A stretch of 55,775 nt of DNA, from assembly GCA_041605955.1 (NCBI GenBank), contig JBFIXI010000020.1, forward strand, positions 1 to 55,775. Reading direction: 5' to 3'. Origin of the DNA: JAHEJX01 sp041605955. Its GTDB lineage: Bacteria; Actinomycetota; Acidimicrobiia; Spongiisociales; UBA5794. The position numbers and the translations under genes are program-made. The notes beneath the pieces were generated by a model. The model was not told the origin of the DNA. It did no database searches and saw nothing but the letters and a program-made list of their open reading frames with translations. This document shows positions 7,906-17,128 of the stretch, piece by piece (within the stretch, counting starts at the first letter, position 1; every line of letters begins with the position of its first letter).

Positions 7906-8810
7906 TCGACACGAGCGACGACACGACCTCGTGCAGGGCCCAGCACCCGCATCACCACCTGCGCCAGCCGGCCGTACAGTGAGCCGCGGGTCGCCGCGTA
8001 GCGGAAGTGCTCGTAGACGTTGCGGATCACGAGAAACAACACGGCCGTCGGCGACAACGGGATCCGCAGCTCGCGCAGCACGTATCGGGTGAACGGGAGC
8101 ATCGGCAGCCACCGGTCGATGCCCGCCGAGTCGGCAGCATCGACCTGGAGGATGTAGGTCCCAGGATCAGTCCGGCTGCGCGTCATCAGGACCTCGGCCA
8201 GCTCGACGTGCCTGCCATACAACAAGGTGCCCAGCATGATCGCCAGGTCGCTGGCATAGAAATTCTCATCGGGATACGAGGCCAGTAGCACGCCCCGGCG
8301 GTAGAGGCCGTAGAAGCGACTGTTGTCCCGAGCGTGCCACAGATACTCCTTCACGTTGTGCCTCACCGAGCCATTCAAAGGGAAGGTGCCGGCGACCAGA
8401 CCGGCGTCTTCGCCTCCGATGATCCAGCGCATCTTGGAGACGGAACCCACGACACCCGGATCACTCGTAAGACGGTCGAGATTTCGCTCGATGTAGAACG
8501 GATCCCAGCGATCGTCGGCAGCGGCCCACATGAAGAACTCGCCCCGACTCTCTTCGATGACTCGGCGGAAGTTGGCGGCGGCGCCGATGTTGGTCTCTTG
8601 ATGCAGCACCCGCACCCTCGGATCAGCCGCAGCCAGGCCGTCTGCGATGGCCGCGGTGCGATCCGTCGAAGCGTTGTCCGATATGACGATTTCGAGTGTG
8701 CGATGGGTCTGCACGAGCAGGTCCCCAACCACCTGCTCCAGCCGAGCTTCCTCATTGAAGACCGGCAGCCCCACGCTCACCAGGACATCACCGGCGTTCG
8801 GATGCTGCAT
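7902..8810 (-). CDS. Family 2 glycosyltransferase
   Basis: A 302-residue GT-A glycosyltransferase. Seen: SVGLPVFNEEARLEQ at the N-terminus, VISDNASTDRT with the nucleotide-binding Asp, and AAADDRW with the D-D metal site. No membrane helix is evident, so it is likely a soluble enzyme acting at the membrane. The open frame extends to 8957, but the ATG at 8810 has a gaggtgg ribosome site and a proper family N-terminus. It is divergent from the GT4 gene at 8927 and convergent with the CmcI-like gene, sharing a 4-nt stop overlap. It probably adds one residue to the same surface glycan. Confidence 0.85.
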   Translation of the reverse strand: MQHPNAGDVLVSVGLPVFNEEARLEQVVGDLLVQTHRTLEIVISDNASTDRTAAIADGLAAADPRVRVLHQETNIGAAANFRRVIEESRGEFFMWAAADDRWDPFYIERNLDRLTSDPGVVGSVSKMRWIIGGEDAGLVAGTFPLNGSVRHNVKEYLWHARDNSRFYGLYRRGVLLASYPDENFYASDLAIMLGTLLYGRHVELAEVLMTRSRTDPGTYILQVDAADSAGIDRWLPMLPFTRYVLRELRIPLSPTAVLFLVIRNVYEHFRYAATRGSLYGRLAQVVMRVLGPARGRVVARVD

Positions 8811-8839
8811 TGCGCCACCTCGGAACATCGATGGAGCGG

Positions 8840-8845
8840 AGCGTA
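8840..8845 (-). promoter_or_regulatory. Possible -10 box TACGCT for the minus-strand GT2
   Basis: TANNNT hexamer on the minus strand about 30 nt before the ATG at 8810, leaving room for the visible gaggtgg ribosome site. Confidence 0.35.
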
Positions 8846-8912
8846 ACGGAGCCCGGCACAGCCCCCGAGCAACGATCTGAGCAACGCTCGGCGACCAGGC
8901 GATCGGGCGGGT

Positions 8913-8918
8913 TATCGT
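8913..8918 (+). promoter_or_regulatory. -10 box TATCGT, leaderless start of the GT4 gene
   Basis: TATCGT ends 8 nt before the GTG at 8927, the spacing expected when transcription begins at the start codon. No ribosome site precedes that GTG. Confidence 0.5.
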
Positions 8919-8926
8919 CCGGGTCC

Positions 8927-9988
8927 GTGAAGCTGCTCTACGTCGGACCCGTCCCACCCATCGAAGGGGGCATTGCCCAGCACGGCGCTCGGCTCATCGA
9001 AGCCCTCCGCGCTCGCGGTCACGAAGTCACGGTCGTCACATGGGGCACGCAGTATCCGCGCCTGCTCTATCCGGGAGAGCAACCGCGGCGGGGCGCGTTT
9101 TCGTCGGAAGTGGAGCCGATACTCTCTTGGTACAACCCGCTCTCGTGGATCCGAGTGATGCGCCGCGCCCGGTCGTTCGACCGGGTGATCCTGCAGTGGG
9201 TGCATCCAATACAGGCGCTTCCGGTGGCCGCCATAGTGCGGGGATCCGCCACGCCGACCGTGGCAATAGTCCACAATGCGCAACCTCACGAACCGTTTCC
9301 CTTGGCATCGTCGTTCACTCGGTTGGCCTTGCGCAAGGCGTCCTTCCTGGTGACACATGCCGTCCATCAAGCGGAGCGACTCGGCGAGATCCTGCGGCGC
9401 GTCGACGTCGACGTGGCTCCGCACCCGCCCAACTTCACGATTGAGCCCGTGGAGCCGCCCCCGACACCGCCGTGGCGCCTGCTCTTTGCGGGGTACATCC
9501 GCGCCTACAAGGGGCCCGACGTGGCTATCGAGGCGTTGGGCCTGCTGCGTGAGCGGGGCATCGAGGCCGAGCTGACGATGCTGGGCTCCTTCTGGGATCC
9601 CGAAGCGAAATACCGCACACTGATCGAGCGACTCGGCCTGGCCGATCGGGTGACGATCGTCAACCAGTACGCGCCGGAAGAGGTGCTCTCGGCCGCCATC
9701 CAGAGTCACCACATCCTCGTGGCTCCCTACCGGGCGGGCACCCAATCGGGGCTCATCCCGCTGGCCCTCAGTGCGGGGCGCCCAGTGACCGCAACGAGCG
9801 TCGGCGGGCTCGCCGCCCAAGTTCCCGCTGGAGGTGGCCACACCGCCCCACCGGGCGATCCGGCTGCTTTCGCCACCGCGGTGGCAGCCACCATCGACGA
9901 CTATGCGACTGCCCAGCGGGTGGCACGCGAGGCGGCGCCCACCTGGGACACGGTCGCCGCTGCGGTGACCGGAGGCCCCCAGCCCTAA
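8927..9988 (+). CDS. Family 4-type glycosyltransferase (GT-B fold)
   Basis: A 353-residue retaining glycosyltransferase of the GT4/GT1 type. The N-terminal domain begins LLYVGPVPPIEGGIAQH, with the glycine loop that contacts the acceptor; the C-terminal domain has LLFAGYIRAYKGPDVAIEAL and VAPYRAGTQSGLIPLAL, covering the nucleotide-sugar site and the E/T-x7-type motif region. The open frame begins at 8810, but the GTG at 8927 matches the family N-terminus and sits 8 nt after a TANNNT box. Its TAA overlaps the TAG of the convergent molybdenum hydroxylase gene by 4 nt. Likely part of the glycan locus. Confidence 0.85.
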   Translation: MKLLYVGPVPPIEGGIAQHGARLIEALRARGHEVTVVTWGTQYPRLLYPGEQPRRGAFSSEVEPILSWYNPLSWIRVMRRARSFDRVILQWVHPIQALPVAAIVRGSATPTVAIVHNAQPHEPFPLASSFTRLALRKASFLVTHAVHQAERLGEILRRVDVDVAPHPPNFTIEPVEPPPTPPWRLLFAGYIRAYKGPDVAIEALGLLRERGIEAELTMLGSFWDPEAKYRTLIERLGLADRVTIVNQYAPEEVLSAAIQSHHILVAPYRAGTQSGLIPLALSAGRPVTATSVGGLAAQVPAGGGHTAPPGDPAAFATAVAATIDDYATAQRVAREAAPTWDTVAAAVTGGPQP

Positions 9989-12270
9989 CCGGCGGCGGCG
10001 TTGATCGCCTCCCACACTCTGGCGGAGGTGAGCGGCATGTCGATGTGCTCGATGCCGAGGTGGCGCACCGCATCGATGACGGCATTCTGGATCGCCGGCG
10101 TCGATCCGATGGTGGCCGCCTCGCCGATACCCTTGACCCCCATCGCGTTGTGCGGCGTCGGAGTCACGGTGTGGGCGATCTCGAACAACGGCAGGTTCAC
10201 CGACATCGGTATCAGGTAGCTGACGAGGTTCCCGGTGAGCGGGTTGGCCCACTCGTCGTACTTGAACTCCTCGAGGAGCGCCTGCCCGGCGCCTTGGGCG
10301 ATACCGCCGTGCACCTGACCGTCCATCAGGTACCGGTTCAGGATCTCACCGGCGTCATCGACGGCGATGTGCCGCAGTAGCTGTACCGCCCCAGTTTCCG
10401 TGTCGACCTCGACCACCGAGATGTGAGTGCCGAACGGATAGGTGGCGTCACCCTGCTGGAAGACGGTCTCTTCGGCCAGTCCGCCTTCGGCCTCTCCAGA
10501 CATGTGAACTTCCTCGTGCGACAGTCGCACCAGCTCGGCCCAGGTCAATCCCGTGTCGGGCACACCCTTGACCCCGACCTTGCCACCATCGAACACGACG
10601 ATGTCATCGACGCTGGCCTCGAGATGGGCGGCCGCGATGTGTTTCGCTCGGACCACGACCTTCTCACTGGCCTCCTGAACCGCCCCTCCCCCAAGCTGCA
10701 GCGAGCGCGACCCCCCGGTGCCTTCCCCTCGCTCGATCAAGCGGGTGTCTCCAAAGATCACCGTGACGTCGGTGTAGGGGATCTTGAATTGCGCCGCCGC
10801 CACTTGGGCAAACGCAGTTTCGTGGCCCTGCCCGTGCGACGAGGTTCCCACCCGGACGGTCACCGTCCCGTCGTCGTGGACCTCGGCCGCGCCCCATTCC
10901 TCCTGGCCGTCGGGGGCGGTGATCTCCACGTAGCTGGAGATGCCGATGCCCAACAGCTTGGAGTCACCGGCCGTCCGCCGGCGTGCCTGTTCGGCTCGCA
11001 GCGCGTCGTAGCCGGCAATGCCGAGCGCGGCGTCGAGCGCCTTCTCGTACTCCCCGCTGTCGTAGCGTGCACCGACCGGCGTGGTGTAGGGGAATTCGTG
11101 CGGCGCAACGAAGTTGCGCCGCCGCAGCTCGGCAGGGTCGAAATCCAGTCGGTCGGCGAGCATGTCCAGGATTCGCTCCAGCAGCGCCGCCGCCTCCGGC
11201 CGGGCCGCCCCCCGGTAGGCGTGGATGGACATCGTGTTGGTGACGATGTCGCGGTAGTAGAACTCGATCTTGGGGATCTTGTACACCCCGGATGCCATCA
11301 GGCGAGTCCATACCGGGATGTAGACACCGAACGTCGGATACGCCCCCACGTCCTGATCGACGTGAACCCGCAAGCCGGTGATCGTTCCGTCGTTCTTGGC
11401 TCCAATGGTCACCCGCTGATGCTGCGCACGGCCGTGGGTCATCGCCACCATGTTCTCGGTACGGGTCTCACTCCATCGCACCGGCCGGCCATAACGACGC
11501 GCCAGCTCGGCCGCCAGGATCTGCTCCGGATAGTTGTAGAACTTGGCCCCGAAGCCACCGCCCATGTCGGTGACCCGCCCCCGCACCTCGGATCGGTCCA
11601 TGCCCAATGCCTTGGCGATCGTGTTGCGCGGCCCGAAGACGTTCTGCGAGCTCACCCAGGCGGTGAGCGTGCCGTCCGATTCCGGCACTGCGAGCGCATT
11701 CGAAGTCTCCAGCGGTACCGCCGCCAAGCGCTGGTTGTAGAAGCGGCCCTCAACGACGACGTCTGCATCCGTGAAAAAGTCGGGATCGGCCGGGTCGCCG
11801 TCCTCGTGGACGACATTGGTGCCGATCTCCGGATACAGCAGGTCGGTCGCCGCCAGGGCGTGCTCGATGGTCGGCGCTGCCTCCAGAGGATCGATGTCGG
11901 CCCACACCAGATCGGCGGCGTCGGCGGCCGCGACCGGGTTCTCGGCCACGACGACTGCCACGATCTCGCCGACGAATCGCACCTTGTCGGTCGCGATCAA
12001 CGGTCGCGAGGTCGCCAGATCGGCCGGTCGCGTCGGCCGATTCGGGGGCAAGTCGAAGTCGGCTGCGGTGAGTACCGCGACAACCCCAGGCATCTGCGCC
12101 GCATCGGTGGTGTCGACCGAGTTCAGCGTGCCGTGCGGGATGGGACTTCGCACGGATCGTAGGTGCAGCGCGTTGTCGGCCTCGAGATCGTCCATGTAGC
12201 GACCTCGGCCGGTGATGAAACGCGGATCTTCGACCCGTCTCACGTTGTTACCGAGTATTGATCCAGCCAT
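9985..12270 (-). CDS. Molybdenum hydroxylase large subunit (xanthine/CO dehydrogenase family, form II type)
   Basis: A 761-residue molybdopterin-binding subunit. Seen: the alpha/beta hammerhead N-terminal part (LGNNVRRVEDPRFITGRG onward), the molybdenum-cofactor domains, AYRGAAR at about residues 349-355, and the KGIGEAA region with the conserved catalytic Glu near the C-terminus. The loop is AYRGAAR, not the AYxCSFR of true CO dehydrogenase (form I CoxL), so CO oxidation is not supported; oxidation of an aldehyde, purine or heteroaromatic compound is more likely. No FAD (CoxM) or [2Fe-2S] (CoxS) subunit gene is adjacent, so partners must be encoded elsewhere. A TAGGTT box 6 nt before the ATG suggests its own leaderless promoter. 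Confidence 0.88.
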   Translation of the reverse strand: MAGSILGNNVRRVEDPRFITGRGRYMDDLEADNALHLRSVRSPIPHGTLNSVDTTDAAQMPGVVAVLTAADFDLPPNRPTRPADLATSRPLIATDKVRFVGEIVAVVVAENPVAAADAADLVWADIDPLEAAPTIEHALAATDLLYPEIGTNVVHEDGDPADPDFFTDADVVVEGRFYNQRLAAVPLETSNALAVPESDGTLTAWVSSQNVFGPRNTIAKALGMDRSEVRGRVTDMGGGFGAKFYNYPEQILAAELARRYGRPVRWSETRTENMVAMTHGRAQHQRVTIGAKNDGTITGLRVHVDQDVGAYPTFGVYIPVWTRLMASGVYKIPKIEFYYRDIVTNTMSIHAYRGAARPEAAALLERILDMLADRLDFDPAELRRRNFVAPHEFPYTTPVGARYDSGEYEKALDAALGIAGYDALRAEQARRRTAGDSKLLGIGISSYVEITAPDGQEEWGAAEVHDDGTVTVRVGTSSHGQGHETAFAQVAAAQFKIPYTDVTVIFGDTRLIERGEGTGGSRSLQLGGGAVQEASEKVVVRAKHIAAAHLEASVDDIVVFDGGKVGVKGVPDTGLTWAELVRLSHEEVHMSGEAEGGLAEETVFQQGDATYPFGTHISVVEVDTETGAVQLLRHIAVDDAGEILNRYLMDGQVHGGIAQGAGQALLEEFKYDEWANPLTGNLVSYLIPMSVNLPLFEIAHTVTPTPHNAMGVKGIGEAATIGSTPAIQNAVIDAVRHLGIEHIDMPLTSARVWEAINAAAG

Positions 12271-12276
12271 GGGGGG

Positions 12277-12282
12277 AACCTA
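12277..12282 (-). promoter_or_regulatory. -10 box TAGGTT, leaderless start of the molybdenum hydroxylase gene
   Basis: TAGGTT ends 6 nt before the ATG at 12270; no ribosome site is present. It lies in the 21-nt gap after the upstream gene's stop. Confidence 0.45.
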
Positions 12283-12291
12283 GTGCACCGG

Positions 12292-13521
12292 TCAGGCGGT
12301 GTCGTCTCGAACGTCACCGGTCTCGACGCCAGGTGATGCGGTGGGCGCCAACGGAGGCTGCCAGTCGTCGGGCACGATTGGCTCGGGGGCGGCTTTGCCG
12401 GGCGGTATCAGCGGTGCCGCTACGGCCGCGCCGGCCTGACGCTGGCGCCACGCAGCGAGCACGATCCCTCCGGTGCCTGCCATTAGGGCGGCCGTGTACA
12501 GCAGCACCCCAACGAGCGGAATCAGCCAGATCCCGACCCGCCACGCAACGGCGCCGACCATGAACGCTCCCATGATGCCGCCCCTGCCGCGCAGCAGCAC
12601 GTCACCTCCGGCCGCAACCGCAGGCACGGGCGCGAACACCAGGCCTAGCACCCACATCAGCAGCAGCAAGACCCCGATGGGAGCGCCGACCACGGTGAAC
12701 ACGAAGACCACGGAGAGCAGCGGCAGTGCGATCACCGCCAGGAAGCCGACCCAGATCGTGCGCCAGGTCTCGGTGCGCACCAGACCGGTGGCTCGCGCCA
12801 TCGTGGAGCGGAACACTACGAACAGCACGAACCCACTGGCGATGAATGCCAGAAATCCGAGAATCGTTGCCCCGATCAGCCACACCCGCACGATGAACGT
12901 CGAACGCGACGGCAGCCGCTGGAACTGGCCTACCACCTTGGCGCCGCCCGAGATGGTGGCATCGTCGTCGGCCCGGTACAGCAGATCTTGGCCGACGTCG
13001 GTTCGCGGACCGATGCGCAGCGTGCGGACCGACACGTCTACATCGCGCCCGACGGCGCCGTCGATCGCACCGTCGATGAATCGGCCTTGCAGGTCGCGCC
13101 CAAGATCGCCGGTCATGGACACAGAGCCCGCCACAACGAGCAGATCACGAGCGCCCTGGCCGCTGACTCGAACCGAGCCGCCGACAACCGCAATGTCGCC
13201 GCCGACCGAACCGGACACGACGGTCTCGCGCGCCAAGGCGCGCACCGATCCGGTGACCGTTCCGGTGATCTCCAGCCGGCTGTGAGTGACCGCGATCACA
13301 TCGCCTGTGACGCGGCCCCCGATGTCAATGGTCCCCGAGGCGATCACCAGGTCCCCGTCGATCGTGCCGTCGATGCGAGCTGACGAAGTCGCGATGTAGA
13401 CGTCCTCGTCTTGGGACTCGTTCGCCTCGAGGATGTAGATGGACGGCGTGATCACGTCGGCGACGAACGGGGCCACGATCGCCATCAGGGCGAAAGAGAA
13501 CAGCACACGGCGAGAGAGCAT
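12292..13521 (-). CDS. Bactofilin-like beta-helix protein with membrane domain
   Basis: A 409-residue protein (ATG 13521; a TTG at 13551 would add ten residues). An N-terminal signal-like helix (about 4-22) is followed by a region of about 150 residues built from short repeats such as DGTIDGDLVIASGTIDIGG, the pattern of a bactofilin-type beta-helix. Then come four to five hydrophobic helices and a Pro-rich tail. Placing the beta-helix after an export signal suggests it faces outside, unlike cytoplasmic bactofilins. A scaffold or envelope role is inference. It ends 21 nt before the molybdenum hydroxylase gene on the same strand. Confidence 0.7.
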   Translation of the reverse strand: MLSRRVLFSFALMAIVAPFVADVITPSIYILEANESQDEDVYIATSSARIDGTIDGDLVIASGTIDIGGRVTGDVIAVTHSRLEITGTVTGSVRALARETVVSGSVGGDIAVVGGSVRVSGQGARDLLVVAGSVSMTGDLGRDLQGRFIDGAIDGAVGRDVDVSVRTLRIGPRTDVGQDLLYRADDDATISGGAKVVGQFQRLPSRSTFIVRVWLIGATILGFLAFIASGFVLFVVFRSTMARATGLVRTETWRTIWVGFLAVIALPLLSVVFVFTVVGAPIGVLLLLMWVLGLVFAPVPAVAAGGDVLLRGRGGIMGAFMVGAVAWRVGIWLIPLVGVLLYTAALMAGTGGIVLAAWRQRQAGAAVAAPLIPPGKAAPEPIVPDDWQPPLAPTASPGVETGDVRDDTA

Positions 13522-13637
13522 CGACCGCAGTCTGGCATCGAGAGCAGGCAATGGGTATGGAGCAGCAGAGATGCAAGTTCGTTTGCTGCTGAGAGTGAGT
13601 ATTCCTAGCGTGCCATCAGGTTCAGCGAGGAGGAACG

Positions 13638-13967
13638 ATGGCGAAGTACATGCTGCTCTACAGCGGCGGGATGGGCATGGAAGCGGATCCCGAGCTCCAA
13701 CAGAAGATCATGGCCGAGTGGGGCGCGTGGTACGACAAGATGGGTGCCTCAATCGTGGACGGTGGGGCGCCGTTCGCAGACTCGAAGCACCTGAAGGGTA
13801 ACGGCATAGAGGACGGCCCACTCGGCGACACCCCGGCCACCGGCTACACGGTCATCGAGGCCGAGTCCCTCGATGCAGCTGCTGCCGCCTGCGAGCAGCA
13901 TCCGCACCTCAACCACGGCGGCCAGGTGCAGGTACTCACCTGCATCGACATGAGCCCTCCCGAGTAG
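13638..13967 (+). CDS. YCII-related domain protein
   Basis: A 109-residue protein beginning AKYMLLYSGG, with an alternating beta-alpha pattern and a C-terminal half like YCII/DGPF-type dimeric ferredoxin-like folds (GYTVIEAESLDAAAA). These proteins are small and usually of unknown catalytic role. The ribosome site is excellent (gaggaggaacg before ATG). It is divergent from the bactofilin-like gene and convergent with nuoN; two hairpins follow it. Confidence 0.72.
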   Translation: MAKYMLLYSGGMGMEADPELQQKIMAEWGAWYDKMGASIVDGGAPFADSKHLKGNGIEDGPLGDTPATGYTVIEAESLDAAAAACEQHPHLNHGGQVQVLTCIDMSPPE

Positions 13968-14021
13968 CGGGGCTGCCCAGAGCGAACCCCACTCGGGGAG
14001 AGGCCGCACCAACACGAGGAA

Positions 14022-14072
14022 GGCGGACAACGTCCGCCGACCGAGCAACTCGCTCGAAGCCTGCTTCGAGCG
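14022..14072. terminator. Two adjacent hairpins between convergent genes
   Basis: GGCGGAC (14022-14028) pairs with GTCCGCC (14032-14038) around a 3-nt loop. CGCTCGAAGC (14051-14060) pairs with GCTTCGAGCG (14063-14072). Together they could stop transcription from both sides, including the long nuo transcript. Confidence 0.6.
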
Positions 14073-14078
14073 AAACCC

Positions 14079-15557
14079 CTATAACGGCAGCGATTCGCCG
14101 GTGAGGTTCAAGAGCGGCCAGGGGATGACGCCGAACACGAAGCTGGAGAAGACGCATACCGCCAAGGCGATCCGAGTGGCTCGCGAGGCCGCCACCGGCA
14201 CGTCGGCGACCTCGGGGACGGGATCGTAGAAGTAGGCGAGAACCACCAGGCGCAAGTAGAAGTAGAGGCCGGCCACGGCAGCCACCAGGCCGACGATCGC
14301 CAGCCACAGGTAACCCGCGTCGATGGCGGCCGAGAAGACGCCGACTTTGCCGACAAAGCCCGCCGTCAAGGGTATGCCACCCATCGCCAGCATGAGCAGG
14401 GTGAGCGACCCGGCGAGCACCGGCGAGCGCTTGGCGAGACCCCGGTAGTCATCGAGCGGCGACTCCCCTCCCCCGACACCGCTGATGATCGAGGCGATGA
14501 TGAACGTGCCGATCAGCTGGAACGCATAGGTCCCGAGATAGAACCACAAGCTCGGGATCCCGTCCTGACCGGCTACGAGGGCGGTGAGCATGAAGCCGGC
14601 GTGGGCCACGCCGGAGTAGGCGAGCATACGCTTGAAGTCCGACTGCGCGATGGCCAGCAGAGTGCCCACCACGACCGACAGCGCAGCCACCGCTCCGATC
14701 ACCTGCGCCCAGTCCTCGATGCTGGCGTCGAATGCCACTGTGAGCACCCGCGCCAGCGCGGCGAAACCGGCGATCTTGACTCCCGAAGCCATCAAGGGAA
14801 CTGCCGCCCCCGGGGCGCCCTGATAGACGTCCGGCGCCCATTGGTGGAACGGCGCCGCCGAGACTTTGAACCCCAGGCCGACGATCATCAGCGCGATCCC
14901 GATCAGCAGCACGCCTTGGTCCAGCAGGATCCGCTCCGAGAAGAACGCGATGATTCCGGTCACGCCGTAGATCGACGTCGACCCGGTCGCGGCATAGGTG
15001 AGAGCGATTCCATAGATGAAGAGCGCCGAGGCGAAGGATCCCAGCAAGAAGTACTTGGTGGCCGCTTCGTCCGAGTTGGGGGCGTCACGAGTGAAGCCGG
15101 CGATGACGTAGAGCGCCAGCGAGGCGATCTCGAGCCCGATGAAGATCAGGACGAGGTTGGCCGCCACCACCATGATGTGGAGGCCGGCCACGGCCAGTAA
15201 CGCCAATGCGACGTATTCGGCGCCCCGCCTCTCCAGGCTGGCGACCAGCCGCCAGCCGCCGAGAAGAGCGATTCCACCGGCGGCGATGACGAGCCCCCCA
15301 CCGAACGCGGAGAAGTAGTCCATGACGATCATCGGAGTGCGCCCGAAATCGCCGAGGTAGTGGAGCTGCGGGCCGGTTTCGTCCAGACGCCACCACTGCA
15401 CCCATGCGGCGGCGAAAGACAGGGTGAGGGCCAACCCGGCAATGATCGCCCAGGCCCGCTGCCCCAGGTTCACCGTCACCGCCGCCATGAGGATAAGCAC
15501 GGCTCCCGCCAGCAGGAAGATCTCGGGAGCGATCGGCAGGAAAGCGATCTGGCTCAT
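14079..15557 (-). CDS. nuoN: NADH-quinone oxidoreductase subunit N
   Basis: A 492-residue antiporter-like membrane subunit of complex I, a proton-pumping module of the membrane arm. It is almost wholly hydrophobic with about 14 helices, and carries the conserved pattern of helix-embedded Lys/His and broken helices, for example KVSAAPFHQWAPDVYQGAP around residue 230. It is the last gene of the nuo operon. Its ATG overlaps the nuoM stop as ATGA. Length is normal for actinobacterial NuoN. Confidence 0.96.
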   Translation of the reverse strand: MSQIAFLPIAPEIFLLAGAVLILMAAVTVNLGQRAWAIIAGLALTLSFAAAWVQWWRLDETGPQLHYLGDFGRTPMIVMDYFSAFGGGLVIAAGGIALLGGWRLVASLERRGAEYVALALLAVAGLHIMVVAANLVLIFIGLEIASLALYVIAGFTRDAPNSDEAATKYFLLGSFASALFIYGIALTYAATGSTSIYGVTGIIAFFSERILLDQGVLLIGIALMIVGLGFKVSAAPFHQWAPDVYQGAPGAAVPLMASGVKIAGFAALARVLTVAFDASIEDWAQVIGAVAALSVVVGTLLAIAQSDFKRMLAYSGVAHAGFMLTALVAGQDGIPSLWFYLGTYAFQLIGTFIIASIISGVGGGESPLDDYRGLAKRSPVLAGSLTLLMLAMGGIPLTAGFVGKVGVFSAAIDAGYLWLAIVGLVAAVAGLYFYLRLVVLAYFYDPVPEVADVPVAASRATRIALAVCVFSSFVFGVIPWPLLNLTGESLPL

Positions 15558-17128
15558 GGCGCTTCCCCTGAAGCGGCCGGCAGGTCCGCGATCTCGCCGA
15601 ATTGCGGAGCCTCGTAGTCGGTGACGGATTCGATACGTTCGATGATGTGGTCAACGGCAGGCTCGATGCGGTCGAGGGCCGGCTTGGGGTATATCCCGAG
15701 GAACACGACGAGCGCCGCGATTGGAACCAGGATGGCGATCTCTCGGGCGCTCAGGTCCGTGAGGCCCTCGTTCGCCGAGTTGGTGACGGGGCCGGTGAAC
15801 ATGCGCTCGTAGGCCCACAGCAGGTAGACCGCCGCCAGGACGACACCGCTCGCTGCCAGGATCGCCAGTACCGGCCATGCCAGGTAGCTACCCAGCAGGA
15901 TCTTGAATTCCCCAATGAACCCGTTGAGGCCGGGAAGCCCGATCGAGGCGAACGCCATGAACAGGAAGATGCCGGCGAACAGCGGCATCACGCTGGCGAG
16001 CCCCCCGTATTCGCTGATCTGGCGGGTGTGGCGCCGGTCATAGATCATGCCCACGAGAAGGAACAGAGCTCCCGTGGTCAGCCCGTGATTGACCATCTGG
16101 ATCACGCCGCCCTGCAAACCCTGCGCCGTCAGCGCGAAAGTGCCGAGCACGATGAACCCGAGGTGGCTGACCGACGAATAGGCCACCAGCCGTTTGACAT
16201 CGGGCTGGACGATGGCGACCGCAGCTCCGTAGATGATGCCCACCACGGCGAGGCCCGCCAGCCACGGGGCCAGTCGCACGGTGGCCTCGGGGAACAGGGT
16301 CAGGTTGAAGCGGACGAACCCGTAGGTGCCGAGTTTCAGCAGCACGCCTGCCAGGATCACCGAACCGGCGGTCGGGGCTTCGGTGTGGGCATCGGGCAAC
16401 CACGTGTGGAATGGGAACAGCGGCACTTTGATGGCAAAGGCGGCCCCAAAGCCCAAGAACAACCAGAGCTGCGCGTTCGAGGAGAGGGCCAAGCGCTCCA
16501 AGTCCTGGAATGCGAAAGACAACGAGCCGGTCTCGGTGCTGTGAATCACTGCCAGCGCAATGATCCCCGCCAAGAGCAGCGCGGAACCGAAGGCGGTATA
16601 CAGGAAGAACTTGACCGCGGCGTACACCCGGTTCTCCGAGCCCCAGATGCCGATCAGGAGGTACATCGGGATCAGCGTCATCTCGAAGAAGACGAAGAAC
16701 ACGAGCAGATCCAAGGCCACGAACACGCCCAGCAAGCCCGCCTCCAGCAACAGCATCGACGCCATGTACAGCTTGACGTCCTTCTGCACAGAGACCGAGG
16801 CCAGGATCGAGATCGGGAACAGCACGGCGGTGAGGACGATCAGCAGCAGCGAGATACCGTCGATGCCGACGTTCCATCCAATCCCCCACGGCTCGTACCA
16901 GTTGACCGACTCGGTGAACTGGAAAGCGGCCCCGTCGGCAACCGAGAACTCCCACAGGATGTACAGCGCCACCGCCAAAGGCAGCAGGCTGATGGACGTG
17001 GCCACCGGCATCATCAGCTCGTCCCGCCCTTTGGGCAGCATCGCGACGACGACGGCCCCCGCCGCCGGCAGCAACACCAGCAGCGCGATCACCGGAAACC
17101 CGAGCCCGTGCGCCAACGCAGTGTCCAT
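15554..17128 (-). CDS. nuoM: NADH-quinone oxidoreductase subunit M
   Basis: A 524-residue antiporter-like subunit of the complex I membrane arm. It has KVPLFPFHTWLPDAHTEAP, the hallmark of the NuoL/M/N family, plus FFEMTLIPMYLLIGIWG with the conserved Glu in TM5. The longer open frame to 17158 is not used because the ATG at 17128 shares its A with the nuoL TGA (TGATG) and gives a normal N-terminus. It overlaps nuoN by ATGA. Confidence 0.96.
   Translation of the reverse strand: MDTALAHGLGFPVIALLVLLPAAGAVVVAMLPKGRDELMMPVATSISLLPLAVALYILWEFSVADGAAFQFTESVNWYEPWGIGWNVGIDGISLLLIVLTAVLFPISILASVSVQKDVKLYMASMLLLEAGLLGVFVALDLLVFFVFFEMTLIPMYLLIGIWGSENRVYAAVKFFLYTAFGSALLLAGIIALAVIHSTETGSLSFAFQDLERLALSSNAQLWLFLGFGAAFAIKVPLFPFHTWLPDAHTEAPTAGSVILAGVLLKLGTYGFVRFNLTLFPEATVRLAPWLAGLAVVGIIYGAAVAIVQPDVKRLVAYSSVSHLGFIVLGTFALTAQGLQGGVIQMVNHGLTTGALFLLVGMIYDRRHTRQISEYGGLASVMPLFAGIFLFMAFASIGLPGLNGFIGEFKILLGSYLAWPVLAILAASGVVLAAVYLLWAYERMFTGPVTNSANEGLTDLSAREIAILVPIAALVVFLGIYPKPALDRIEPAVDHIIERIESVTDYEAPQFGEIADLPAASGEAP

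Noticed and set aside
10423..12162. Long plus-strand open frame of 579 codons opposite the molybdenum hydroxylase gene
   Set aside because: It is the antisense shadow of a well-supported gene in GC-rich DNA; the translation is His/Arg/Asp-rich with no domain.
9985..12270. Calling the large subunit a CO dehydrogenase (form I CoxL)
   Set aside because: The active-site loop is AYRGAAR, not AYxCSFR, and there are no adjacent CoxM or CoxS genes.
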